In this document: one piece after another, positions 51,842-59,824 of the stretch
Numbering within the stretch: the stretch's first letter is position 1
Layout: every line of letters starts with the position of its first letter
Assembly: GCF_026616195.1 (NCBI RefSeq)
Contig: NZ_JANHDH010000001.1
Location: forward strand, 1,984,001 to 2,048,000
Length of the DNA: 64,000 nucleotides
Origin: Haloarchaeobius amylolyticus
Lineage (GTDB): Archaea > Halobacteriota > Halobacteria > Halobacteriales > Natrialbaceae
Reading direction: 5' to 3'
Made by a program: the position numbers and the translations under genes
Notes under the pieces: model-generated
Seen by the model: only the letters and a program-made list of their open reading frames with translations
The model's database searches: none
Told to the model about the DNA's origin: nothing

Positions 51842-52809
51842 CAGTGGCTCGCCTCGGCGATGGGTGGGTCGTCGGCCGCCCGCCAGCGGTCGACGACCTG
51901 GTCGAGGCCCTCCTCGATGGTCGGGTACCGCGGTTCCCAGTCGAAGGCCCGGCGGAGCCGGTCGTTCGTCGTCGGCATCGGCCGGGTGAGCAGGCGTACG
52001 AAGTTGTCGTCGATGAGCAGCCGGGCGAGCCAGGCGGGGACCCGTCTCGGCTCAGGCGCGTCCAGCCGGTGGGCGAACGCGCGCAGGAAGTCGGCGAAGG
52101 TCCTCGGCTCGTCGTCGACCACGTGGAAGGTCCCGGTCGCGTCCCCCTCGACCGCCGCGGCGAAGGCCCGGGCCGCGTCGTCGACGTGGACGAACGAGAG
52201 CTCCGCGTCCTCTCTGCCCAGGAGCCCCCGCCCGATGATGGGGAGCCGGCGGTTCCGCAGTCGCTCGGCGAACAGCCGGGTGTGGGCGGTGTCGTGGGCG
52301 TAGAAGTAGCCGCCCCGGAGGACGACCGGGTCGAAGCCGTGGTCCTCGGCTCCCTGCTCGACGATTCGTTCGGCGTCGAGGGCGGATTGCGTCGACCGGT
52401 CCGGGTGCGGGGCCGCCGACTCGTCGAAGACCGACCCGTCGGGCTGGCGGGCCACCCAGACGATGCTCTGCAGGACCAGCCGGTCGGCGTCGACATCGCG
52501 GGCCGCCGCGACCAGGTTCTCGGCACCCTCGCGGCGGACCCGGTCGTTCAGCGCCCAGTCCGCCTCGTCGGCGTCGTCGATGGGGATCTTCGTCGCGGCG
52601 TGGACCAGCACGTCGGCTCCGGCCGCACCCGCGACAAGGGAGTCGCGGTCGAACACGTCGCCGCGGTGGGGTTCGCCGCCGCGCTCCCTGACGATGGCGT
52701 CCCCCCGGTCGTCGCGGGTCAGCCCGACCACCTCATGCCCGCGGTCGGTACACGACTCGACCAGGCGACGACCGAGCACCCCGGTCGCGCCAGCGATGAA
52801 CACTCGCAT
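51841..52809 (-). CDS. NAD-dependent epimerase/dehydratase (extended SDR)
   Basis: The protein has 322 residues from the ATG at 52809. The N-terminal nucleotide loop is IAGATGVLGRRLVESC (GxxGxxG). Extended-SDR features follow: strand 4 VLVHAATKIP, the catalytic region around SIVWVARQPDG, and VLRGGYFYA in place of the usual YxxxK, which is not clearly present. This resembles the complex I NDUFA9-like or isoflavone-reductase-like branch. The C-terminus (LLTRPMPTTNDRLRRAFDWEPRYPTIEEGLDQVV) is typical for sugar-nucleotide-type epimerases. The promoter is shared with the divergent HTH gene. Confidence 0.85.
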   Translation of the reverse strand: MRVFIAGATGVLGRRLVESCTDRGHEVVGLTRDDRGDAIVRERGGEPHRGDVFDRDSLVAGAAGADVLVHAATKIPIDDADEADWALNDRVRREGAENLVAAARDVDADRLVLQSIVWVARQPDGSVFDESAAPHPDRSTQSALDAERIVEQGAEDHGFDPVVLRGGYFYAHDTAHTRLFAERLRNRRLPIIGRGLLGREDAELSFVHVDDAARAFAAAVEGDATGTFHVVDDEPRTFADFLRAFAHRLDAPEPRRVPAWLARLLIDDNFVRLLTRPMPTTNDRLRRAFDWEPRYPTIEEGLDQVVDRWRAADDPPIAEASH

Positions 52810-52897
52810 ACCGGCTAGTTCGGCCGGTCGGCGCAAACTGCTGGTGCCGACGATGGTCGGGGTATTCTTATACTCGGTCGGCGCCACGGGTCGGGTG

Positions 52898-53563
52898 ATG
52901 CGCTACCTGCACGTCCGGCTCGCCAGCGACGAGGCGCTCCTCCACCCCCTGGTCCCGACGCTGACCGACCCCGAGGTGTTCCGGGCGGCCCAGATGGTCG
53001 ACTGGGCGCCCTCGTTCGACCCGCCCCGGGCGACCGTCCTGCTCTACCTCGACGGCGACCTCGACCACTTCGAGACCGTGCTGCAGGAGACCGACATCGT
53101 CCTCGAGTCCGACGTGACCCGGTTCGGCGACGGTCGCGGCTACGCCTACGTCCACTCGGAGCCCCACCCCATCGAGTGGGAGCTGTTCGCCGCCGGGGCG
53201 ATGGAGGGCCTCATCCCCGTCTTCCCCATCGAGTACAACCACGACGGGTCGCTGGAGGCCCGGCTCGTCGGTCCCCCGGCCCGGTTGCAGGACGCGATGG
53301 CGGCGCTCCCGGAGGCGGTGGACGCGACCATCGAACGCGTCGGCGAGTACGACCTCGGCCGGCCCCCGATTCCGCCGTCGTTGCCACCGCGACAGCAGGC
53401 GGCGCTCGACGTGGCCCTCGACCTCGGCTACTACGACGTCCCGCGCCGGGCGACCCGGGACGAGGTCGCCGAGCGACTGGGCTGTGCGCCCAGTACGGCC
53501 TCCGAGCACCTGCAGAAGGCCGAGGGCGCCATCGTCCGGACGTACCTGAACCGGCAGGGGTGA
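52898..53563 (+). CDS. Bat-type HTH_10 transcription regulator
   Basis: A 221-residue regulator has a Bat-associated beta-rich N-terminal domain (VLLYLDGDLDHFETVLQETDIV ... YVHSEPHPIEWELFA). The C-terminal HTH_10 reads LPPRQQAALDVALDLGYYDVPRRATRDEVAERLGCAPSTASEHLQKAEGAIVRTYL. CTTATAC at 52866-52872 lies 26-32 bases before the ATG at 52898. It is divergent from the epimerase and may regulate it; the effector is unknown. Confidence 0.88.
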   Translation: MRYLHVRLASDEALLHPLVPTLTDPEVFRAAQMVDWAPSFDPPRATVLLYLDGDLDHFETVLQETDIVLESDVTRFGDGRGYAYVHSEPHPIEWELFAAGAMEGLIPVFPIEYNHDGSLEARLVGPPARLQDAMAALPEAVDATIERVGEYDLGRPPIPPSLPPRQQAALDVALDLGYYDVPRRATRDEVAERLGCAPSTASEHLQKAEGAIVRTYLNRQG

Positions 53564-53591
53564 CGGGGCGGGCAGACGAGATGCGTCGGCG

Positions 53592-54719
53592 CTAGGGCTC
53601 GGCCGCGAGGACGACGTGCTCCGAACCGGTGGCCCGGCGCTCGACGCGGTCGAATCGGGCCAGATGCGGGCGGAGGTCCAGTTCGCGGTGGTGGACGAGC
53701 AGCAGACTCCCGTCCGGCGCGAGCACGTCGTGCGCCCCGTCGAACAGGTCGCGGAGGACCCCCGCCCCGGCGTGGGTCGGCGGGTTGCAGAGCACCCGGT
53801 CGAAGGTCCGGTCGGCGACGCCCGAAGTGCAGTCCGCGGTAACGACGGTCCCGTCGACACCGGAGGCGGCAAGGCTCCGGTCGGCGCAGGCCGTCGCCAC
53901 CGCGTCGTCGTCGGTGAGCCAGACCTCGCAGTCGGCGGCGAGCCCCGCGCAGGTCCCGACGGGGCCGTAGCCACAGCAGAGGTCGAGGACGCGGTCGCCG
54001 TCCTGTACCTGGGCGGTCTCGACGAGCAGTCGGGTGCCGTGGTCGACCGACGCGGCCGAGAACAGCCCCGGCCGGGTGACGAAGGTGCAGTCGTGGCCGT
54101 CGAGGGTCGCGTCGAGGCGGCTGGCTTGTGCGTACTCGGGCGGGTCGAGACTGGGTGGGCGGGTCACCCGGAGGAGCCGGAACTCGCCCCGGCTGCCGAC
54201 CGTCTCGACGCTGCCCGCGAGGGCATTCAGACAGTCCTCGTAGCGCGAGAGGCCGGTCCGCGTGGCTGCGGCGAGGTAGAGGCGCCCGCCGGGGCGGAGC
54301 AGTGAGAGGCCGGCGGCGATTCGGCGCTTGCCCATCGCGATGGCGGTGTACGGTTTCGGGGCGTAGGCGACGGTGTCGAACCGGGCGTCGAGGTCGGCCG
54401 GGTCGGCCAGACAGTCGACGCCCGCGTCGACCCCGTGCTCCCGGCAGTTGCGCTCACAGAGGCGGGCGGCCCGGGCACTCGATTCGGTCACCTGGACCGA
54501 CCCGGCGCGGCTTGCGAGCACGACGGGCGCGACGCCGTAGTTCGCCTCGAGACAGCAGAGGGCCCCGAGGTCGGCGTCCCACAGGTGGTCGAGGAGGAGC
54601 AGGTCGGGGTCGCGGAAGGACGCGGGCGAGTGGACCCCGTCGGCGGTCCGGAAGCGGTAGCGGTCCGGGCCCGCCGCGACCCGGGATTCGAGGGCGAGGG
54701 TCTCGGCGGGCCGGCTCAT
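53592..54719 (-). CDS. RsmC-like methyltransferase (tandem Rossmann domains)
   Basis: A 375-residue protein has two methyltransferase-like halves. The C-terminal half has motif I VLDLCCGYGPVG (about 245-256), the acidic LTDDDAVA and the catalytic CNPPTH (NPPxH) of MTS-domain enzymes that methylate exocyclic amines of guanine. The N-terminal half keeps a worn copy (LGALCCLEANYGVAPVVLA). This is the architecture of RsmC/RlmG, so an rRNA guanine methyltransferase is plausible, though a small-molecule enzyme cannot be excluded. Confidence 0.82.
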   Translation of the reverse strand: MSRPAETLALESRVAAGPDRYRFRTADGVHSPASFRDPDLLLLDHLWDADLGALCCLEANYGVAPVVLASRAGSVQVTESSARAARLCERNCREHGVDAGVDCLADPADLDARFDTVAYAPKPYTAIAMGKRRIAAGLSLLRPGGRLYLAAATRTGLSRYEDCLNALAGSVETVGSRGEFRLLRVTRPPSLDPPEYAQASRLDATLDGHDCTFVTRPGLFSAASVDHGTRLLVETAQVQDGDRVLDLCCGYGPVGTCAGLAADCEVWLTDDDAVATACADRSLAASGVDGTVVTADCTSGVADRTFDRVLCNPPTHAGAGVLRDLFDGAHDVLAPDGSLLLVHHRELDLRPHLARFDRVERRATGSEHVVLAAEP

Positions 54720-55149
54720 GGCCGGAGCCCTCCGGTTCGGCCGGTGTTCGGGAGACGGTACTGTCCAGTCGTATTCGGGAGGCGGTGCTGCTGGTCGGAC
54801 GTCGAACGAGTCGACGGTGTGTGCGGCATTGACGTGGGTTCGGCGGCTGCTGGCGGTCTGAGAACGGGACGACCCACGCCTCGCTAGCGGTGTGCAGAGA
54901 GCGAGAGAAACGGCTCACACGCACCGCAGCGCAGGCGTGAACCGGGTGCCGAACAGCGTGACCGCGCAGCGGGAACCGACCGAGCGCGATTCCGGTCGGG
55001 CCGCCGGGCAGCCCACAGTCGGCGAGCCGGCCGAACCGCGTCCCGGGTTACCGGAGAGACGCCGCGTCCGACCTCGAGCTCGTGTTCAATCTGGGCCGAG
55101 GTTCATCGTGGAGTGACAAAACGCTATCGCCGCGGCCCGGGACAGGCCA
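54720..55149. other. Gene-poor 430-base spacer
   Basis: No convincing gene lies here. A 74-codon frame at 54892-55116 has atypical composition for this genome and no recognisable features. On the minus strand GAATACGAC near 54769-54777 may be the methyltransferase promoter. Short palindromes such as CGGTTCGGCCGG are present but do not form a coherent fold. No tRNA, SRP or RNase P hallmark was found. Confidence 0.45.
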
Positions 55150-55485
55150 TCAGGTCAGCGCCAGCAGCACCCAGTGCTGCCAGACGCCCCAGCAGAGCCA
55201 GCACAGGCCCCCCAGCGCGAGGATCCGGGTCCGGTATCGCGGGGCGACCCGGGCGGCGACGAGCCACGGGACGAGCACGACGAGCAGGCGCGCCACGACC
55301 AGCGCCGGGATGCCGACCTCGAGGAGCAGCCCCGCGCCCGGCAGGAGCGTCACGGGTCGTTCGCCCATGAACAGGGCCGTCTGCGCGCCGCGGGTCGAGA
55401 CCGCGAGGCCGACGAGCAACAGCCCGGCGGCGAGGGCGTCCCGCCAGCCGCCGAGTCGCCGGGTGCGCCACATGGCGGTGTTCAC
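55150..55485 (-). CDS. Small membrane protein
   Basis: The protein has 111 residues from a GTG that overlaps the stop of the upstream lipoprotein gene (GTGA); an ATG at 55473 would shorten it by four. Three hydrophobic segments (about 16-32, 47-74, 88-108) make up most of the protein, with a W/C-rich last helix (GGLCWLCWGVWQHWVLLAL). It forms a two-gene operon with the lipoprotein. Function is unknown. Confidence 0.65.
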   Translation of the reverse strand: MNTAMWRTRRLGGWRDALAAGLLLVGLAVSTRGAQTALFMGERPVTLLPGAGLLLEVGIPALVVARLLVVLVPWLVAARVAPRYRTRILALGGLCWLCWGVWQHWVLLALT

Positions 55486-55997
55486 GCCGATTCCGTCCCG
55501 GTGCTGCCCGCGGGCTCGATGTGCATCACCGTCAGGTCGAACTCGTCGGGCGAGTCGTGCGGGAGCGTCACGACGACCTCGTAGGGCACGTGGCCGCCGT
55601 CGGCACAGGGTGCGGGCGCCGCGTCCGCGATGGGTTCGCTGGCGACGAACAGGACGTACCGACCCGGTTCGGGTTCGGCGAGGACCGCAGGGGTGACCCG
55701 GCTGCTGGCGTCGGTGACGGCGAGCTGGCCGGTGACGGTCACGGTGACGCCCGGGTCGCTGGCGGCCGTCGACAGCGCGATGCTGGTCGGGTCGGTGACC
55801 GGGGCGCAGACGCCGACCTGCGTGGTCGTCTGCATCGGCACGTCCGCGACGACGTGGTCGGGGTACGTGAACGGGAGGCCGGGGCCTTTCGCCCCGTCGT
55901 CTGGCTGGCGGTCGGCCGCCGCGGTGCCGAGGCACCCGGCGGTGAGCAGGAGCGCCGCGACGGCGAGCGCCGCGAGCGCGTCGGTGTGGAGTCTCAT
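55482..55997 (-). CDS. Lipoprotein of unknown function
   Basis: A 171-residue protein has a signal and lipobox LAVAALLLTAGC (C22). No twin arginine precedes the hydrophobic core, so it probably uses Sec, which is less common in haloarchaea. The mature part is beta-rich, with two cysteines (VGVCAPVTD and APCADGG) that could form a disulfide. No family is recognised. Confidence 0.7.
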   Translation of the reverse strand: MRLHTDALAALAVAALLLTAGCLGTAAADRQPDDGAKGPGLPFTYPDHVVADVPMQTTTQVGVCAPVTDPTSIALSTAASDPGVTVTVTGQLAVTDASSRVTPAVLAEPEPGRYVLFVASEPIADAAPAPCADGGHVPYEVVVTLPHDSPDEFDLTVMHIEPAGSTGTESA

Positions 55998-56153
55998 CGG
56001 TAGGAGACAGGTCGCCGCCGGAGATAACGCGATGCTGAACGAACTTTCTGCCAGTCGGGCAGAACGTCAGGGCGGAACCGGTAGCCGGCACCCTACCTCG
56101 TCGTCTCAGGGTCCCGGTACAGTTTTGTCGGGAGAGAGCAACAATCTGACACG

Positions 56154-56366
56154 ATGGCGCCCTCCCTGCTTGCCGACCACGACCCGACCGAGGTGTACAT
56201 GATGCTGTTGCCTGTCGCGATGGGGCTGTTCACCACCGTGCTGGTCCTCGCCGAGGACCGGACCGCGATGGTCGCGGGCGTCAGCGTCGGCGTCGTGCTG
56301 GTGGGGCTCGCCGGGCTCGTCGGGGTGGTTTCGGCACAGGAGGACGAGTCGAACACTGGCGACTAG
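56154..56366 (+). CDS. Small two-helix membrane protein
   Basis: The 70-residue protein has two hydrophobic helices (about 15-33 and 38-60) and an acidic tail (SAQEDESNTGD). A GTTTTGT stretch at about 56118-56124 may be the promoter. Starting at the Met-Met at residues 16-17 would remove the cytoplasmic head. No function is known. Confidence 0.65.
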   Translation: MAPSLLADHDPTEVYMMLLPVAMGLFTTVLVLAEDRTAMVAGVSVGVVLVGLAGLVGVVSAQEDESNTGD

Positions 56367-56412
56367 GCAGTGGATATCACTCCGGAGAACCGGTCGATTC
56401 TCGCGGTGTCGG

Positions 56413-56598
56413 TCACCGCGACTGCTCGTTCCGGCGCAGTTCCGCCTCGAGTTCCGCCACCCGCGTCTCCAGTTCCTCGACCCGGCCGCTGCGGTTGCGC
56501 AGGAGCACGACGACGGCCGCGACGATGGCGAGCGGGATGGCCAGGACGAGCAGCATCACCAGTATCTCAGGGCCGCCCGGGACCTGTAAGGGTATCAT
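56413..56598 (-). CDS. Single-helix membrane protein with coiled coil (61 aa)
   Basis: The protein has one membrane helix (about 11-34) followed by a regular heptad coiled coil (VEELETRVAELEAELRRNEQ). This layout resembles short membrane-tethered coiled-coil proteins, sometimes loosely annotated as TatA-like in haloarchaea, but the TatA amphipathic helix is not evident. TATA-like GAATACTGG lies near 56635-56643 on the minus strand. Confidence 0.65.
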   Translation of the reverse strand: MIPLQVPGGPEILVMLLVLAIPLAIVAAVVVLLRNRSGRVEELETRVAELEAELRRNEQSR

Positions 56599-56729
56599 AG
56601 CGAGTGGAGATACGCCGGGCACGGGCAATACCATTACCAGTATTCTTACTAATCGAGAACGGAACGTCCCGGTATCCCACGTTATCTTGGCCCGGTACCT
56701 TCCACGGATGCCCACGAAGCCGTTCCCGT

Positions 56730-56873
56730 ATGCTCGACGCAGAATTCGAGGTCTGTACGGAGTGCGGGAACCTGCACATGGAAGGCGGCAAAGCCCCGAA
56801 ACACGTCGACGAGTGCGCGGCCTGCGGTGGCCGCGTGACCGACGTCGAACTCGACGACCTGGTCGGCCTGTAG
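56730..56873 (+). CDS. Zinc-ribbon micro-protein (47 aa)
   Basis: The 47-residue protein has two CxxC pairs (EVCTECGNLH and DECAACGGRV), with an acidic C-terminus. TTATCTT at 56681-56687 would give a leader of about 20 bases. It resembles the rubredoxin-like or rubrerythrin-like single ribbons of other small haloarchaeal proteins. It is the first of three zinc-ribbon micro-genes in 680 bases. Confidence 0.7.
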   Translation: MLDAEFEVCTECGNLHMEGGKAPKHVDECAACGGRVTDVELDDLVGL

Positions 56874-57011
56874 GTGGCCCGTCGGGGCCGCCTCGTCGCG
56901 GCCAGCCACAGCCAGCCAGCCAGCCGCAGCCCATCGCGGCCAGTCAGCCGCAGCAGTATAGAGCCGGAACCGACCCACAGATGTTTGTCGCTGGACACGA
57001 AACGGGCGGGT

Positions 57012-57200
57012 ATGGTCCACTGCCCCGCCTGCGAGACCACGCTCTCCGACGCATCGGACGTCGCGTTCACCGAGGCCGACGCCACCACCGGCATCATCGC
57101 CGCCTCCAAGCGGTTCTACGTGGCGAGCTGTGCCGAGTGCGGCGAGACGCTCGGCAGCGGCGTCGCCGGCGCGAAGGCCGGTGGCGGCGGCGCCACCTGA
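57012..57200 (+). CDS. Zinc-ribbon micro-protein, tandem copy 1 (62 aa)
   Basis: The 62-residue protein starts MVHCPACETTL and has a second pair SCAECGET, followed by the conserved GSGVAGAKA and a glycine tail. TTTGTCGC near 56982 is in the TATA position. It is clearly a paralogue of the next gene, sharing the ATTG..AASKRFY core and the C-terminus. Confidence 0.75.
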   Translation: MVHCPACETTLSDASDVAFTEADATTGIIAASKRFYVASCAECGETLGSGVAGAKAGGGGAT

Positions 57201-57238
57201 GAACAAGACATTTGTCGCACCAGTCAGAACGGTGAGAC

Positions 57239-57409
57239 ATGGCACACTGCCCTGAATGTGACACGGACCTCTCCGCAAAGGACGACGTCGAGTTCGTCGA
57301 GATGGACGCCACCACCGGCTTCTTCGCGGCCTCCAAGCGGTTCTACCTCGTGGCCTGCAACCACTGCGGCGCCGCCATCGGGAGCGGGGTCGCCGGCGCG
57401 AAGGCCTGA
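57239..57409 (+). CDS. Zinc-ribbon micro-protein, tandem copy 2 (56 aa)
   Basis: The 56-residue protein starts MAHCPECDTDL and has a second pair ACNHCGAA, then ends GSGVAGAKA. It aligns with the previous gene over its whole length at roughly 60 percent identity. TTTGTCGC at 57211-57218 repeats the upstream copy's promoter element, so gene and promoter were duplicated together. It is too short for many gene finders. Function is unknown. Confidence 0.75.
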   Translation: MAHCPECDTDLSAKDDVEFVEMDATTGFFAASKRFYLVACNHCGAAIGSGVAGAKA

Positions 57410-57417
57410 GGGTCCGG

Positions 57418-57792
57418 ATGGACGAGACAGCGAAGCGGATCGTCGCGGTCGACCTCTTCGTCGCGCTCTCGAACGTCGGCACCGGCCTCGTGATCGCCGA
57501 CACGTTCCCGGCCGCCGCCGAGTACGCCTGGGTCGGCGTCGCGGTCGCCGTCCTCGCCACCGTCCTCGTGGCCGCCTCCGACCGGAGCCGGGCCGGGATG
57601 TGGGTGCTGGTCGGCGTCGGGACGTTCGGCATCCTCGCCCTCCTCGTCGGGTGGGCGACCGACACGATGCCGATGAGCGCCGCACCACCCATGATGGTCG
57701 GCATGGGCGTCGGCCTCGGTCTCCACCGACTCGTCTTCGGGGTCCTCGGACCGGTCCCCGACGTCCGGCGGGCGCGCCAGCAGTCAGGCTGA
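57418..57792 (+). CDS. Small membrane protein with four helices
   Basis: A 124-residue protein has four hydrophobic segments (about 8-28, 33-53, 60-80, 88-110) and a basic tail. It starts nine bases after the second zinc-ribbon gene, so it is probably in the same transcript. A methionine-rich stretch (TMPMSAAPPMMVGMGVG) joins helices 3 and 4. No family is recognised. Confidence 0.68.
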   Translation: MDETAKRIVAVDLFVALSNVGTGLVIADTFPAAAEYAWVGVAVAVLATVLVAASDRSRAGMWVLVGVGTFGILALLVGWATDTMPMSAAPPMMVGMGVGLGLHRLVFGVLGPVPDVRRARQQSG

Positions 57793-57796
57793 GCGC

Positions 57797-58558
57797 TCAG
57801 CCCCGGACGAACCGGGGCGCGATCACGTTCTTCACCGCGATGCCGTCACGCTCGTACTCGAAGAAGGCCGGTTTCTCCTCGCCGAGGTGGAGCGTGACCT
57901 CGCCGGCCATCTCCGAGACGATGCGGTTGGTGTAGTCCAGCGAGAGGATGGTCTCGGTCGCTGCGGTCGCGTCGAGGGAGGAGAGACGGTCTTGGTCGTA
58001 GGTGAACGCCAGGTCGTCCACGTCGGCCTCGGCCCGGAAACTGACGGTCTCGGCGTCGGGGTCGACCGTGACGTGGACCGTGTTCGCCAGCCGGTCACAG
58101 GCGCCGACGGCCCGTTGCAGGTCGGCGGCCGCGATGGTGAGCTCGTTCGGGAGGTCGGCCGTCGGCACGTCCGGGACCTGCCGGACGCTGTCGGGGTGCA
58201 GTGGCGCGATGGCGTACGAGAAGTCCGCCCCCTCGACGGTGAGCTTGCGCGCCTCCGCGTCGAGTTCCAGCGAGAGGAGCGGGTCGTCGGTGTCGGCCAG
58301 CCCGACCGCCTCCGCGAGCGTGGCGACGTCGAAACCGAGGACGCCCCCGTCGCTCTCGTAGTGCTCGAACGCGCTGGCGGGGAGGTCGGTCTCGACCATC
58401 GCCACCTCGGCGGGGTCGATGACCCGGACGAACAGGCCGTCTTCGCGCAACTGGAACAGCGCCTCGTCGGCGACGGCGTCGACGAGCTGGAGCTTCGCGT
58501 CGAGGACGGTCGCGTCGACGATGGCCTCGAAACGGGCCACCTGGGCGGTCTCTTGCAT
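57797..58558 (-). CDS. pcna: Divergent PCNA sliding clamp
   Basis: The protein is 253 residues, the length of archaeal PCNA, with both clamp domains. RFEAIVDATVLDAKLQLVDAVADEALFQLREDGLFVRVIDPAEVAMVE matches the N-terminal fold, and ...EVTLHLGEEKPAFFEYERDGIAVKNVIAPRFVRG matches the C-terminal clamp strand and tail. Compared with the usual haloarchaeal PCNA the sequence is clearly divergent, including the N-terminus (no MFKAIV) and the C-terminal tail. GGTTTACC at 58583-58590 gives a leaderless start at 58558. It may be the sole clamp or a second paralogue; the window cannot decide. Confidence 0.85.
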   Translation of the reverse strand: MQETAQVARFEAIVDATVLDAKLQLVDAVADEALFQLREDGLFVRVIDPAEVAMVETDLPASAFEHYESDGGVLGFDVATLAEAVGLADTDDPLLSLELDAEARKLTVEGADFSYAIAPLHPDSVRQVPDVPTADLPNELTIAAADLQRAVGACDRLANTVHVTVDPDAETVSFRAEADVDDLAFTYDQDRLSSLDATAATETILSLDYTNRIVSEMAGEVTLHLGEEKPAFFEYERDGIAVKNVIAPRFVRG

Positions 58559-58582
58559 ACCAGAATCGACACCCGCCCGCCG

Positions 58583-58620
58583 GGTAAACCCGAGCCATGG
58601 GCGGAGTGGAAGTGAAAGTG
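58583..58620 (-). promoter_or_regulatory. PCNA promoter: TATA box plus CACTTTCAC upstream element
   Basis: On the minus strand GGTTTACC (58583-58590) is at -25 to -32 from the PCNA ATG. CACTTTCAC (58612-58620) lies about 24 bases further upstream. The same nonamer occurs upstream of the hef TATA box at 9304-9312 in the same orientation. Confidence 0.5.
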
Positions 58621-58724
58621 GATCGGAGACGGTGTCCCCGGTATCTCTGGGCGGCGTGCCCCCCGACACGCCGGTTCGTGCCGGCCGTCGTGGCCGGCTG
58701 TACGGTCGTCCCTGCGGCCTGTCG

Positions 58725-58910
58725 TCAGTCCTCTTCGGGCGTGGGCAAGGTGTCTGCCAGGCCGTTCTCGACGGCCGCCTTCAGGTCGGCCGTGAGGTCG
58801 TCCGAGAGTCCCTCGTTGCTCGTGACGACCTGGCGTTCGGTGATGGTGGTCTCGCCCGTGAGTTCGACGAACAGCGCAGCGACTGGGTCGGTGATGTTTC
58901 CTGCAGTCAT
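58725..58910 (-). CDS. Small acidic protein (61 aa)
   Basis: The 61-residue protein starts MTAGNITDPVAALFVELTGE, has a short TTITERQVVTSNEGL strand-like centre and a helical acidic end (LTADLKAAVENGLADTLPTPEED). CTTTATGC near 58947-58954 is a good TATA box that would give a leader of about 10-15 bases with GGGGAG before the ATG. It has no cysteine or membrane helix. Function is unknown. Confidence 0.6.
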   Translation of the reverse strand: MTAGNITDPVAALFVELTGETTITERQVVTSNEGLSDDLTADLKAAVENGLADTLPTPEED

Positions 58911-59128
58911 CGGTTACTCCCCGGACACCTGTTCACATCACTCAGGCATAAAGATTTGTTTCGCAATACTTCTGGCCCGAATAGAGATGACTGTCGTTCT
59001 CTATCGGCCACAATAGCTCGCTGTGGGGATTCACAGCCCGCCTCAGTTTCCTCCCCGGGGAGTCTGTTCTTTCTCCGGGAGTGATACGTCGGCGGCAGAA
59101 GGGACGGTTCGGCAGGGCGGACCCGGCG

Positions 59129-59470
59129 TCAGAACCGCCCGTACAGCGAGTACGCGATGGCCACCAGCCCGCCGAGTTCGGCCACGTTCGTCGCGGCGAC
59201 GACGAGCGACCCCGGCAGGCCTGTGAACGTCGAGAGCCCGACCGAGAGCAGGGCCGGGACCGCGGTCAGGAGGACGATACCGATGGCGAGAAAGAGCATC
59301 GGCCCGCTGTCGTTGCGGCGGTAGCCCTGGTACGCCTTCCGGGCGATGAACAGGCCGAGCAGCGTCGAGAGGACGAACGTCGCGAGGACGACCGCGGCCT
59401 GGAGTTCGGTGCCGGGCTGGCTGACCTGCATGGGGAGCAGGGTCGGCAATGGTGCGATGGTCGGGCTCAT
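59129..59470 (-). CDS. Three-helix membrane protein coupled to an ArsR-type regulator (DUF7521-like)
   Basis: The 113-residue protein has three hydrophobic segments (about 24-42, 56-78, 85-108), with KAYQGYRRNDSGPMLFLAIGIVLL in the middle. Its ATG overlaps the regulator stop (ATGA). Small membrane proteins of this shape paired with a winged-helix gene recur in haloarchaea and resemble the family named DUF7521. The pair probably forms a sensor or effector with its own repressor; no function is proven. Confidence 0.7.
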   Translation of the reverse strand: MSPTIAPLPTLLPMQVSQPGTELQAAVVLATFVLSTLLGLFIARKAYQGYRRNDSGPMLFLAIGIVLLTAVPALLSVGLSTFTGLPGSLVVAATNVAELGGLVAIAYSLYGRF

Positions 59471-59814
59471 CGCATCCCCTCGTACAGGCGCGTGAAGCGG
59501 TCGGCGACCGCCTCCTCCTCGCGGGCCACCTCGACGGTCACGTCGCCGTCGTCGAAGGAGACGGTGACGTGGTCGACGGTCGCGTGGTAGACCGCGTAGT
59601 GGTGGCCCGATTCCTCGACCTGGGTCTCCTCGGCGAGCAGCCCGCACTCCTGCAGGCGCTCGACCCGGCGGTAGACCGTGGGCGGTGACATCTCGCACGT
59701 GTCGGCAAGTTCGGTGGCGGACATCGGTGCTGTACTCGTGGCCGTGAGGATGGCGCGAGCGTACTCGTCGTGGAGCAGGGCGAGCAGTTCCGCCTCGTCG
59801 CACTCCTCACTCAC
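59467..59814 (-). CDS. ArsR-type winged-helix regulator
   Basis: The 115-residue protein has a winged helix at residues 8-65: LLALLHDEYARAILTATSTAPMSATELADTCEMSPPTVYRRVERLQECGLL. A beta-rich C-terminus follows (HHYAVYHATVDHVTVSFDDGDVTVEV). The GTG start at 59814 fits CTTTATAT (minus strand, 59839-59846), at the right distance for a leaderless mRNA. A palindrome sits directly between TATA box and start, which suggests autoregulation. The next gene overlaps by four bases. Confidence 0.88.
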   Translation of the reverse strand: MSEECDEAELLALLHDEYARAILTATSTAPMSATELADTCEMSPPTVYRRVERLQECGLLAEETQVEESGHHYAVYHATVDHVTVSFDDGDVTVEVAREEEAVADRFTRLYEGMR

Positions 59815-59824
59815 AGTGGAAGAC

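Noticed and set aside
54892-55116. A 74-codon plus-strand frame in the 54720-55149 spacer
   Set aside because: The product is R/P/E-rich with no hydrophobic core or motif and no promoter, and codon third positions do not follow the local bias.
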